Shown here one piece after another: positions 1 through 8,803 of a stretch of DNA of 64,000 bases; position 1 is the first letter of the stretch; every line of letters begins with the position of its first letter. The DNA comes from [Mycobacterium] nativiensis (GTDB lineage: Bacteria > Actinomycetota > Actinomycetes > Mycobacteriales > Mycobacteriaceae), in NCBI RefSeq assembly GCF_020172685.1, contig NZ_CP083986.1, forward strand, positions 258,070 through 322,069, given 5' to 3'. The notes beneath the pieces were generated by a model that was not told the DNA's origin, searched no databases, and worked only from the letters and a program-made list of their open reading frames with translations. A program made the position numbers and the translations under genes.

Positions 1-24
1 GCCGGCGGTGGCGACGACGAACAC
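1..24 (-). CDS. selB: SelB, selenocysteine-specific elongation factor (5' end only)
   Basis: Only the first eight codons lie in the window. Read leftwards from a GTG at 24-22 they give M-F-V-V-A-T-A-G, the start of the SelB GTPase family, which continues with the G1 motif GHVDHGKST. SelB delivers Sec-tRNA(Sec) to ribosomes paused at a UGA with a SECIS hairpin. The start follows the selA stop by two bases; an in-frame GTG at 30-28 would give a 4-bp GTGA overlap instead. The identity rests on eight residues plus position in a selA-selB operon beside selC and selD. Confidence 0.75.
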
Positions 25-26
25 GT

Positions 27-1334
27 TCACCCGATCCGGGCGAGGGCCGTGCGCACCGCGGCCAGCAGCCGCTCGTCGTCGGCTTCGGGCACGCAGCGCA
101 GATCGAGCAGGCAGGCTCCGTCATGTACGCGGGGCAACACCGCGGGATCACCGGTGCGCAGCGGCGCGGCCACCGCCTCGGGCAGCCGGACTGCCCAGCC
201 CGGCAGTAGAACTCCGGGGGCGCCGCCGCCGCCGACGCGGCCGTCGTGGGCGATGACGGTGGCGTCGACCGCGTCGGCCAGCCGCTCCGCGCGGACGCGC
301 AACAGCGCCGGGTCGGCATGCAGCGCCCGGGTCACCGGGGAAGCGGCGCCGGAGACGGTGGCTTCCAACGCGGCGAGCGTGAGCTTGTCGGCGCGCACCG
401 CCCGGGCCAACGGGTGCCGGGCCAGCCGGGCCACGATCTCGGTGCGGCCCAGCACCATGCCGGCCTGCGGCCCACCGAGCAACTTGTCCCCGCTGGCGGT
501 GATCATGTCGGCGCCGTCGGTCAGGGCGGTGGCCGCATCCGGCTCGTCGGGCAACAGCGCATCGGGGGCCAGCAGTCCGCTGCCCAGGTCGGCCACCAGA
601 GGCACCGCGTATTCGCTTGCCAGCGGACGTAGTTCACGCAGCCCGACGGCGGCGGTGAACCCGTGCACGGCGAAGTTGCTGGGATGCACCTTGAGGATGC
701 AGCCGGTCTGCGGTCCGAGGACCTCGGCGTAGTCACGCAGGTGGGTGCGGTTGGTGGTGCCCACTTCGCGCAGCATCGCGCCGGTGGATGCGATCAGGTC
801 CGGCAGCCGGAACCCGGCACCGATCTCGATCAGCTCACCGCGGCTGACCACCACCTCCTTGCCCGCGGCCAGCGCGGTGGTGGCCAGCACCAGCGCGGCG
901 GCACCGTTGTTGACCACCAGGGCGTCCTCGGCGGCCGGGCAGGCCGCCAGCAGTGCGGCCCGCGCCGCGACGCCGCGTTTGGAGCGGGCGCCGGTGCCCA
1001 GGTCCAGTTCGACGTCGACGTAGCCGCCGGCCGCCACCAGGGCCTCGATTGCGGCCGCCGACAACGGCGCCCGGCCCAGGTTGGTGTGCACCACCACCCC
1101 GGTGGCGTTGAGCACGGGCCGCAGCGTGGTCCCGGCGTGGGCCGAAAGAGTCTCCACCACTACGGTTGCGACCTGCTCGGGTGCGAGTTCGCCGCGACGT
1201 GCCCGGTCCTGGGCGTCGCGTACCAGGCCGCGGACGACATGTTCGCCGAGCCGGGTGCGGGCCGCTGCGATGCTGGGCAGCATCAGCAGCGCGTCGGTGC
1301 GCGGAATGGCGCGGCGCGGGTCGACCTCGTTCAC
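27..1334 (-). CDS. selA: SelA, L-seryl-tRNA(Sec) selenium transferase
   Basis: A 435-residue PLP enzyme of fold type I that converts seryl-tRNA(Sec) to selenocysteinyl-tRNA(Sec) using selenophosphate. Family signatures are LNATGVVVHTNLGRAPLS near residues 75-92, VVNNGAAALVLA, and the PLP-lysine segment TASGDKLLGGPQAG. I chose the GTG at 1334 because GAGGAGG sits just upstream and the protein then has normal family length; a longer reading to an ATG at 1406 would run into the tRNA-Sec gene. It is cotranscribed with selB, and selC lies directly upstream on the same strand. Confidence 0.95.
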   Translation of the reverse strand: MNEVDPRRAIPRTDALLMLPSIAAARTRLGEHVVRGLVRDAQDRARRGELAPEQVATVVVETLSAHAGTTLRPVLNATGVVVHTNLGRAPLSAAAIEALVAAGGYVDVELDLGTGARSKRGVAARAALLAACPAAEDALVVNNGAAALVLATTALAAGKEVVVSRGELIEIGAGFRLPDLIASTGAMLREVGTTNRTHLRDYAEVLGPQTGCILKVHPSNFAVHGFTAAVGLRELRPLASEYAVPLVADLGSGLLAPDALLPDEPDAATALTDGADMITASGDKLLGGPQAGMVLGRTEIVARLARHPLARAVRADKLTLAALEATVSGAASPVTRALHADPALLRVRAERLADAVDATVIAHDGRVGGGGAPGVLLPGWAVRLPEAVAAPLRTGDPAVLPRVHDGACLLDLRCVPEADDERLLAAVRTALARIG

Positions 1335-1357
1335 TGCACCTCCTCGACCCGTACCGG

Positions 1358-1450
1358 CGGAGGCGGACGGGAATCGAACCCGCCAGGCCGAGATGCTCGG
1401 CCTCACCGGTTTTGAAGACCGGGGAGCCCACCAGGACCCAGACGCCTCCC
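1358..1450 (-). tRNA. selC: tRNA-Sec (anticodon UCA)
   Basis: On the minus strand a long tRNA of about 92 nt can be folded. The acceptor stem GGAGGCG (1449-1443) pairs with CGCCTCC (1365-1359). The anticodon arm CCGGT-CTTCAAA-ACCGG has UCA in its loop. A long variable arm, GGCCGAG-CAT-CTCGGCC, follows, and the T-arm is CGGG-TTCGATT-CCCG. The UCA anticodon and the long variable arm identify selenocysteine tRNA. CCA is not encoded. Ends are accurate to one or two bases; the eighth acceptor pair expected of bacterial tRNA-Sec is not clean. Confidence 0.93.
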
Positions 1451-1485
1451 TGCATCGACGACGACGCGGTGACTAGCCTAAGCCG

Positions 1486-2475
1486 ATGGGCTCGGTGCAG
1501 GGCATTCGATTGACCGGTTACGCGCACGGCGGTGGTTGCGCATGCAAGATTCCGCCCGGTGAGTTGGAGGACGCGGTTCGCGGCCTGACCGGACAATCCG
1601 GGGACCGGGTGCTGGTCGGCCTCGACGACGGCGATGACGCGGCCGCCGTGTTGGTGCGCGATGACCTGGCGGTGTTGTCCACCGCAGACTTCTTCACCCC
1701 CGTTGTGGACGACGCCTACGACTGGGGGCGGATCGCGGCGGCCAACGCGCTGTCGGACATCTACGCGATGGGCGGAGACCCGGTGGTCGCCATCAACCTG
1801 GTCGGCTGGCCGCGCGAGACGTTGCCGTTGGAGCTGATGACCGAGGTGCTGCGCGGCGGATTGGCGGTGGCGCAGCAGGCCGGCTGCCCGGTGATCGGCG
1901 GGCACTCCATCGACGATCCGGAGCCGAAGTACGGGATGGCGGTCACCGGGGTGGCCGACCCGAACCGCCTGCTACGCAATGACGCCGCGCGGGCCGGCCT
2001 GCCACTGACCTTGACCAAACCGATCGGGGTGGGCCTGCTCAACAACCGGCACAAACGCACCGGCGAGGTCTTCGACGGGGCGATCGCGACCATGGTCGGG
2101 CTCAACCGTGACGCCGCTCGGGCCGCGTTGTCGCACGGGGTGCGGGCGGCCACCGACGTCACCGGGTTCGGTCTGCTCGGCCACCTCCACAAGATGTGCC
2201 GCGCGTCGGGGGTCGGCGCGGTGATCGACCGTGCGGCGGTGCCGATCATCGAAGGCGCGCATGCGGCGTTGCGTGACGGCTTCGTCTCCGGCGGCAGCCG
2301 CCGCAACCTGGACTGGGTCCGCCCGCACCTGCGCCCCGGGCCCGGGGTGACCGAGGATGACCTGCTGCTGCTGGCCGACGCGCAGACCTCCGGTGGCCTG
2401 CTGGTCGTCGGCGAGCTGCCCGGGTATCCGGTGATCGGGCACACCGTGGCGGGAAGCGGAATCGAGGTGCGGTGA
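1486..2475 (+). CDS. selD: SelD, selenide, water dikinase (selenophosphate synthetase)
   Basis: A 329-residue ATP-dependent enzyme that makes selenophosphate for SelA. The N-terminal GGGCACKIPP motif carries the catalytic Cys and Lys; the first catalytic position is Cys, not Sec, so this gene does not need recoding. Further AIRS-type motifs are GLDDGDDAAA, the Asp-containing STADFFTPVVDD, ANALSDIYAMGG and the C-terminal ATDVTGFGLLGH. It is divergent from selC with only 35 bp between them, so control sequences for both must be very short. Confidence 0.95.
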   Translation: MGSVQGIRLTGYAHGGGCACKIPPGELEDAVRGLTGQSGDRVLVGLDDGDDAAAVLVRDDLAVLSTADFFTPVVDDAYDWGRIAAANALSDIYAMGGDPVVAINLVGWPRETLPLELMTEVLRGGLAVAQQAGCPVIGGHSIDDPEPKYGMAVTGVADPNRLLRNDAARAGLPLTLTKPIGVGLLNNRHKRTGEVFDGAIATMVGLNRDAARAALSHGVRAATDVTGFGLLGHLHKMCRASGVGAVIDRAAVPIIEGAHAALRDGFVSGGSRRNLDWVRPHLRPGPGVTEDDLLLLADAQTSGGLLVVGELPGYPVIGHTVAGSGIEVR

Positions 2476-2544
2476 GCGACAAGGGACATCGTCGGCACTG
2501 CAGCCCGGATGACCCGCAGTACGAGATCAGGGCGCGCCGGGCGC

Positions 2545-3585
2545 CTACCCCGCCGTGGTGATCGAATCCCAGGTGATGCCCGCCGCCCGGCGGGCTGCCA
2601 GCCGGCGCTTCTGCGGCTCGATGGTGTAGCGCGGGTCCTTGGCCGAGGCGATGCCGGCCTCGAACACCCCGAACCGGGTCAGCGCCGACGCGGCCAGCAA
2701 CGCGACCCCCGACAACGCCGCCACCACGCGGTTCCGCCCGCCCAGCAGCGCACCGATCCCGCCGGCCACCGCCAGGCGTTCACTGGCGCGCAGCATCGCC
2801 CCGGCCCGGCCGTCATGCAGCGGCTCGGCGGCGATCGGGTCCATCCGCTGTTCCATGAGACGCGTGGCGAGCAGATCACCGATGACCCCGAGCACCGCCA
2901 ATCGCCGAGCCGGACCGGCCTGGGCCACCGGCGTGGTGAGCATCGCCAGCCCGCCGGAGGCCAGGCTCGCCGAGCTGACGAACACGAACGGCAGGTCTCG
3001 GTGCGCGCCGTGCCAGGTCGGGGTTGCGGTGTCGCCCAGCAGCACCGCAGTGTACACGGCCAGCGGCGCCGCGAACACCGCGGCCTCCAAGCCGGCCGGC
3101 CCCTCGACGGCGCGCAGTACGCCGCGCAGTGGGCCCAGCGGCAGCCGTTCGCCGGTGAGCCGGTCGACCTCCGCGGCGGCGGCCACCCCGGCGCCGGTGC
3201 TGAACGCCGACAGAATCCATGACCCCAGGCTCATCGGGGAGGTGAGCTTGATGGTGCGCAGCATGTTGAAGAACCGCTCCGGGCGGCCGAGGTCGCTGAT
3301 CAGGGCCGCAGCGCTGAGCATCACCGCCCCCAGGGCCGCGAGCCGGGAATTGCGCCGCAACACCGGCCGGCCGGTCAGCTGCGCCCCGGCGGCCAGCAGT
3401 CCGGAGCCGCCGGCGAGGCCGCCGAGGAACAGATACGCGGCGATCTCATGTGACCACGGCGCGGGCTTGACCACCGGCCGCCCGTAGTAGGAGGTGAACT
3501 GCACATCGGGGACCATCGGCATTTCCCGGCCGCCGTCACCACCACCCCGGCGGCGGCGCCGGCGGGGCTCCTGCGCAGTGCTCAC
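2545..3585 (-). CDS. Formate dehydrogenase membrane anchor, NrfD/PsrC family
   Basis: A 346-residue polytopic membrane protein with repeated hydrophobic stretches, for example AAYLFLGGLAGGSGLLAAGA and LAALGAVMLSAAALISDLG, and the typical LGRPERFFNMLRTIKLTSPMS region of NrfD-type quinone-reactive subunits. Its ATG overlaps the end of fdhB by 4 bp (ATGA), so it is the third cistron of the operon and probably passes electrons between the FdhB clusters and the quinone pool. The first 30 residues are Arg/Gly-rich and likely cytoplasmic. The NrfD type replaces the cytochrome b FdnI found with E. coli FdnGH. Confidence 0.85.
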   Translation of the reverse strand: MSTAQEPRRRRRRGGGDGGREMPMVPDVQFTSYYGRPVVKPAPWSHEIAAYLFLGGLAGGSGLLAAGAQLTGRPVLRRNSRLAALGAVMLSAAALISDLGRPERFFNMLRTIKLTSPMSLGSWILSAFSTGAGVAAAAEVDRLTGERLPLGPLRGVLRAVEGPAGLEAAVFAAPLAVYTAVLLGDTATPTWHGAHRDLPFVFVSSASLASGGLAMLTTPVAQAGPARRLAVLGVIGDLLATRLMEQRMDPIAAEPLHDGRAGAMLRASERLAVAGGIGALLGGRNRVVAALSGVALLAASALTRFGVFEAGIASAKDPRYTIEPQKRRLAARRAAGITWDSITTAG

Positions 3586-4547
3586 CGGCGCCTCCCCACA
3601 AATGCGAGCGCCGCCGCGCCGATCATCCCCGCGGCGGCCAGCGCCGACCGCTTGAACATCGCCGGCAGGTCCGCGGTGCCCACCCGAGGATCCGGTGGCA
3701 GGCCGTACACCTCCGGCTCGTCGAGCAGTAGGAAGACCGAGCCGGTGCCTCCGACCCCGTCGTTCTCATTGGCGCCGTAGAGCCGGGCCTCGGTGCGGCC
3801 CTGCGCGTGCATCCGGGCCACCCGCTCGCGGCCTTCGGCGACCAGGTCATCGTGATCGCCGAACTTGATCGACTCGGTCGGACAGGTTTTCGCGCAGGCC
3901 GGAACTTCGCCGTCGACCAGCCGGTCGTAGCACATGGTGCACTTTTGGGCGATTCCAGCGTTGGGTACCCCGGGCTCGGCCCCCCGGGCCGACTTCGGCG
4001 CGGCCGTGCCGTCGGTGCGGCGCTCGATCACCCCGAACGGGCAGGCCGGCACACAGTTGCCGCAGCCGTTGCAGACGTCATCCTGCACCACCACCGTGCC
4101 GAACTCGGTGCGAAACAGCGCACCCGTCGGGCACACGTCCAGGCACCCGGCGTGCGTGCAGTGCTTGCAGACATCCGAGGCCATCAGCCAGCGGAACTGA
4201 TCGGTGTCGGGCGGGGTCAGATCCGGTGCCGCACCGGGCATTTTCGGCATCCCCAGGTCGATGAGTTGCCGTCCGCTCTCGCGTGCCGCAGCGATGGCGT
4301 CTTGGCCTTGCTCGATGAACGCCACGTGTCGCCAGGTGTTGGCGCCCAGCGCGCCGGTGTTGTCGTACGACGACCCGAGCAGCTCCAGATCACCGTCGGC
4401 TGGGTTGTGGTTCCACTCCTTGCAGGCCACCTCGCAGGCCTTGCAGCCGATGCAGATCGAGGTGTCGGTGAGGAACCCCTTGCGCGGGTGGTGCGGTGAC
4501 CACCCGGCGTCGGCGGCGGGGTCGGTCGGTCCGGACAGTTGGCCCAT
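3582..4547 (-). CDS. fdhB: Formate dehydrogenase iron-sulfur subunit
   Basis: A 321-residue ferredoxin-type subunit with four cysteine clusters, CIGCKACEVACKEWN, CKHCTHAGCLDVCP, CNGCGNCVPACP and CTMCYDRL...CAKTCP, as in FdnH-like proteins that wire formate oxidation to the membrane subunit. A C-terminal hydrophobic helix (about residues 297-318) ends in Arg-rich residues and would anchor it. The ATG at 4547 shares one base with the fdhA stop (TGATG), which fixes the start and shows translational coupling; a longer reading upstream would lie inside fdhA. Confidence 0.93.
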   Translation of the reverse strand: MGQLSGPTDPAADAGWSPHHPRKGFLTDTSICIGCKACEVACKEWNHNPADGDLELLGSSYDNTGALGANTWRHVAFIEQGQDAIAAARESGRQLIDLGMPKMPGAAPDLTPPDTDQFRWLMASDVCKHCTHAGCLDVCPTGALFRTEFGTVVVQDDVCNGCGNCVPACPFGVIERRTDGTAAPKSARGAEPGVPNAGIAQKCTMCYDRLVDGEVPACAKTCPTESIKFGDHDDLVAEGRERVARMHAQGRTEARLYGANENDGVGGTGSVFLLLDEPEVYGLPPDPRVGTADLPAMFKRSALAAAGMIGAAALAFVGRRR

Positions 4548-7500
4548 CAGTCCCGCCTTTCCGGATCGGTGTTGCCGGTCTCCGGTGTTGCCCCGGAGCG
4601 GCTTTGGTACTCGGCGACCAGCCGCAACAATGCCTCGCCGTGCGGCCGCCGGCCCGGCCGGATGTCGCACGAGCCGGCCTTGGACTCCTGGATCTGCACG
4701 TTGGGGTCCAGTGTCACCCCGAGCAGGTCGTTGGCGGCGTCTCCGCTGACCACCGCATCGCCGCCGACCCCCCAGTGGTAGGGCAGGCCGATCTGGTGCA
4801 CGGTGTGTCCGCCCACCACCAGCGGCGTCATCCGATCGGTCACCAGCACCCGCGCCTCGATCGCCGCGCGCGGCGAGATGATGGTGGCCCAGCCGTAGTT
4901 CTCCAGGCCCCGTTCGGCGGCCAGCGCCGGCGACACCTCGCAGAACATCTCCGGCTGCAGCTCGGCCAGGTAAGGCAACCAGCGGCTCATCCCGCCGGCG
5001 GTGTGGTGCTCGGTCAGCCGATACGTGGTGAACACGTACGGGTAGACATCCGCACCCGGCTCGCCGGCGCTGGGGGCCGACAGATTGTCCTTGCGGGGGA
5101 ACGTGATTCGAGCCGGATTGCGCTGCTGGGCATGCAGCGCGTTGACCACCGGCGACTCCTGCGGTTCGTAATGCGTCGGCAGCGGTCCGTCGACGACACC
5201 CTTCGGCGCGAACAGCCAGCCCTTGCCGTCGGGCTGCATCACGAACGGGTCGTCACCGGCCAGCGCGGCCACCCCGCCCAGTGCCGGGTCGCCCGGCGAA
5301 CCCGGGGCGCGGTCGATCACGAAGTCGGGCACGTCATCGCCCACCCAGCGGCCCAACTCGGCATCCCACCAGATGTATTTCTTGCGCTCGCTCCACGGCT
5401 GTCCGGCCGGGTCGGCGGAGGCCCGGTTGTACAGGATCCGGCGATCAGCCGGCCAGGCCCAGCCCCATTCGGACTGGGTGCGGCCTGAGCCTCCGTGGGG
5501 CGTCCGGCGGGCAGCCTGGTTGACCCCACCGGCGTACACGCCGCTGTAGATCCAGCAGCCCGCGGCGGTGGACCCGTCGGCGCGCAGCTCGGTGAACCCC
5601 GACAGGCACCGGCCGGCGTCGTCACCGGTCAGCTGGTGACCGTTGATCTCGGCCAGCACGAACTGCGGATCGGGATCGCCGTGCTCATCGACGGGATAGT
5701 CCCAGACCAGATCCAGCAGCGGCCGGTCGCGCGGATCGGTGGACCCGGCCAGCTTGGCCCGGATCCGGTTGCCCAGCTCGATGAAGAACTGCAACTCGCT
5801 GATGGCCTCGCCCGGCGGCTGCACGGCCTGGTGGCGCCACTGCAGCAGCCGCTGGGTCTGGGTGAACGTCCCGGCCTTCTCCACGTGGCTGGCCGCCGGC
5901 AGGAAGAACACCTCAGTCTCGTTGTCTTCGGCGCGCAGTTCACCGGAGGCGATCTCCGGGCCGTCCTTCCACCAGGTGGCGGACTCGATCAGGTTCAGAT
6001 CGCGCACCACCAGCCACTTCAGGTGCGACATGCCCAGACGCTGCTGGCGCCCGTTGGCCGAGCCGACGGCCGGGTTCTGGCCGAGCAGGAAATACCCCTG
6101 CACTTCGCCGTCGAGCATCCCGGTCACGGTCTGGTAGGTGCCGTGCGCCCCGGTCAGCCGGGGCAGATAGTCATAGGCCCAGTCGTTGTCGGCACGCGCG
6201 GTCTCGCCCCACCAGGCCTTGAGCAGGCTCACCGTGTAGGCGTCGGCGTTCGCCCAGAACCCCTTCTGTCCCTTGGGTGCCACCGCATCCAGATAGTCCG
6301 TCAGCGTGTCGTGCCTGCCGGCCCGCGGCATCGGCAAATAGCCGGGCAGCATGTCGAACAGGGTGGGGATATCGGTCGAACCCTGGATGCTGGCGTGCCC
6401 GCGCAGGGCCATGATGCCGCCGCCCGGCCGGCCCACGTTGCCCAGCAGCAACTGCAGGATCGCCGCGGTGCGGATGTACTGGGCGCCCAGGGTGTGCTGG
6501 GTCCAGCCCACCGCGTAGGCGAAACAGGTGGTGCGCTCCCGTCCGGAGTTGGCCGTGATGGCGGCGGCCAGATAGTCGAATGCGCTCCCGTCGATACCGC
6601 ACACCTCGCGCACCATCTCGCGGGTATAGCGGGCGTAGTGCCGCTTGAGGATCTGGAACACCGTCCGCGGGTGCTGCAGGGTTGCATCGGTGACCGGGGC
6701 GCGGCTCTCGTCACATTGATACGCCCAACTCGACGGGTCGTAGCTGCCGGTTGCCGGGTCGAAGCCGGAGAACAGTCCGTGCAGGTCCTCGGTGTCGCGG
6801 AAATCCTCACCGACCAGCGTCGCGGCGTTGGTGTAGGCCAGCACGTAGTCGTGGAACCACAGGTCTTCGGTGAGGATGTGGTTGATCAACGCGCCCAGCA
6901 GCACCACGTCGGACCCGGCCCGGATCGGAATGTGCTTGTCGCACACCGCCGAGGTGCGGGTGAACCGCGGGTCGACGTGGATCACCACCGCACCGCGGGC
7001 CTTGGCCTCGGCCACCCACTGAAAGCCCACCGGATGGCATTCGGCCATGTTGGAGCCCTGGATGACAATGCAGTCGGCATTGGCCATGTCCTGCAGGAAT
7101 TGCGTCGCCCCACCGCGACCGAAGGAGGCTCCCAGACCGGGAACCGTGGCGGAGTGTCAAATACGAGCTTGGTTATCGATCTGTATGACGCCGGCCGCGG
7201 TGAAGAGTTTCTTGATGACGTAGTTCTCTTCGTTGTCCAGCGTTGCCCCGCCCAGCGAGGCGATGCCCATCGTGCGCCGCAGTGGCCGGCCGTCGGCGTC
7301 ACTGTCCTGCCAGGTGTCCCGCCGCGACTCGATGAACCGGTCGGCCACCATGTCGATCGCGGTGTCGAGCTCCAGCGGCTGCCAGTCGGTGGCCCGAGGC
7401 GCTCGGTAGAGCACGGTGATCTGCCGGCCGGGGGAGTTGACCAACTGCTCGCTGGCCGCACCCTTGGGGCACAACCGTCCGCGGGAGATCGGTGAGTCCG

Positions 7501-7723
7501 GGTCCCCCTCGATGCCCACGACCTTCTCGTTCTTGACGTAGACCCGCTGGCCGCAGCCGACCGCGCAGTACGGGCAGACGCTTTGCACCACCCGGTCGGC
7601 GGTCGCGGTGCGCGGGGTGGTCTCGCGGGTGTGTTCGGAGGTGACGGCCGGGCCGCGGCCCAGCAGGTCACCGGTGCGCAGTTGCCGGATCACCGGCCAG
7701 CCAAGGAACTTTCGCTCACTCAT
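4547..7723 (-). CDS. fdhA: Formate dehydrogenase major subunit, selenoprotein (UGA = Sec189)
   Basis: A molybdopterin bis-MGD and [4Fe-4S] enzyme of 1058 residues that oxidises formate to CO2. The N-terminal CPYCAVGCG binds the cluster and is followed by GRLCPKGA. The codon at 7159-7157 is TGA in the context NQARI-[TGA]-HSATVPGLG, which aligns with the R-V-Sec-H active site of E. coli FdnG. The frame stays open on both sides, so the two apparent genes (7157-7723 and 4547-7087) are one. After the TGA the frame runs on through MANADCIVIQGSNMAECHP. No twin-arginine signal is seen, unlike FdnG, suggesting a cytoplasm-facing active site. The presence of all sel genes next door supports recoding. 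Confidence 0.95.
7119..7159 (-). promoter_or_regulatory. Sec codon plus bacterial SECIS-like hairpin
   Basis: On the minus strand the UGA (7159-7157) is followed by GGTTCCC-GGTCT-GGGAGCC (7145-7127), a 7-bp stem (one G-T-type imperfection possible) closed by the loop GGUCU. E. coli fdhF and fdnG SECIS elements also present a GGUCU loop to SelB about the same distance from the UGA. The loop begins about 18 nt downstream of the codon, within the required window. Confidence 0.85.
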
Positions 7724-7801
7724 CTTGCGAGCCTAACCGCGGCACACCACGCCGGCGAGCCGTTCGGATGAACCGGATCCGCGCTCGGCGCACGACCAAG
7801 C

Positions 7802-8665
7802 ATGATGGGGTACATGGGTCAGGTCACACGCCGCAGCGCCCGGCACCTTCGCGCCGGTACGGCGACGCAACGCCTGGAAGCCTTGGCAGTCGAAGAACCG
7901 CTGGAGATCCGGGTCAACGGCGCCCCGCTCAGCGTCACCATGCGCACTCCTGGATCCGATGTCGAGCTGGCGCAAGGTTTTCTGCTCACCGAGGGCATCA
8001 TCTCCCGACGCGAGGACGTGCTGACGGCGCGCTACTGCAGCGGAGCCGGGGACGGCCCGCCGCAGGACTACAACGTGCTGGAGGTAACTCTCGCCGGCCA
8101 CGTACCGCGACCCGAGGTGGATCTCACCCGCAACTTCTACACGAGCTCGTCGTGCGGGGTCTGCGGCAAGTCGTCCCTGGAAGCGGTGCGTCTGGCCAGC
8201 CGCTATGGTCCCGCCGACGATCCGGTACGGGTTGCGGCGGCGACCTTGACTGCAATGCCCGATCAGCTACGGGCCGCCCAGACCGTGTTCGCCCGCACCG
8301 GCGGTCTGCATGCGGCCGCGTTGTTCTCGGTGGGGGGCGAGGTCGTCGGTGGGGCCGCCGACGCAGCGTCGATGCTGGTCGTCCGCGAAGACGTCGGCCG
8401 GCACAACGCGGTCGACAAGGTGATCGGGTGGGCGCTGGAGCACGGTCGGGTTCCGTTGGCCGGGACCGTGCTGATGGTCAGTGGGCGGGCGTCGTTCGAG
8501 CTGACCCAGAAGGCGGTGATGGCCGGGGTGCCGGTGTTGGCCGCGGTGTCCGCGCCATCGTCGCTGGCCGTGGACCTGGCCGCCGAATCCGGTCTGACGC
8601 TGGTGGCGTTCCTCCGGGGCGACTCGATGAATGTCTACAGCCGGCCCGACCGCGTCGTCGGCTGA
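7802..8665 (+). CDS. fdhD: FdhD, formate dehydrogenase sulfurtransferase/accessory protein
   Basis: A 287-residue protein that passes sulfur from a cysteine desulfurase to the Mo-bisMGD cofactor of formate dehydrogenase, needed for activity. The catalytic [10 protein letters not shown] loop lies near residues 117-126, and family motifs [32 protein letters not shown] and GDSMNVYS are present. It is divergent from fdhA with about 80 bp between, where both promoters must lie. The start may be the ATG at 7802 or the in-frame ATG at 7814, which has GGGG just upstream and gives the usual MGQVT-type N-terminus. Confidence 0.95.
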   Translation: MMGYMGQVTRRSARHLRAGTATQRLEALAVEEPLEIRVNGAPLSVTMRTPGSDVELAQGFLLTEGIISRREDVLTARYCSGAGDGPPQDYNVLEVTLAGHVPRPEVDLTRNFYTSSSCGVCGKSSLEAVRLASRYGPADDPVRVAAATLTAMPDQLRAAQTVFARTGGLHAAALFSVGGEVVGGAADAASMLVVREDVGRHNAVDKVIGWALEHGRVPLAGTVLMVSGRASFELTQKAVMAGVPVLAAVSAPSSLAVDLAAESGLTLVAFLRGDSMNVYSRPDRVVG

Positions 8666-8803
8666 TCGGCTGGCATAAGCGCCGCAAACCGAGCGGATAC
8701 TCCGCAATCGCGGGATGAAACCAGGGATTTAACTTGCATTTCCGACGCAAAGAATTAGTGTGACGAGACTGAGTAGAACCTGATCTGCACGGAGGTATGC
8801 GCC

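Noticed and set aside
7085..7159. Two separate genes for the formate dehydrogenase large subunit
   Set aside because: The TGA is the Sec codon; the ATG at 7087 is an internal methionine (FLQDMANAD).
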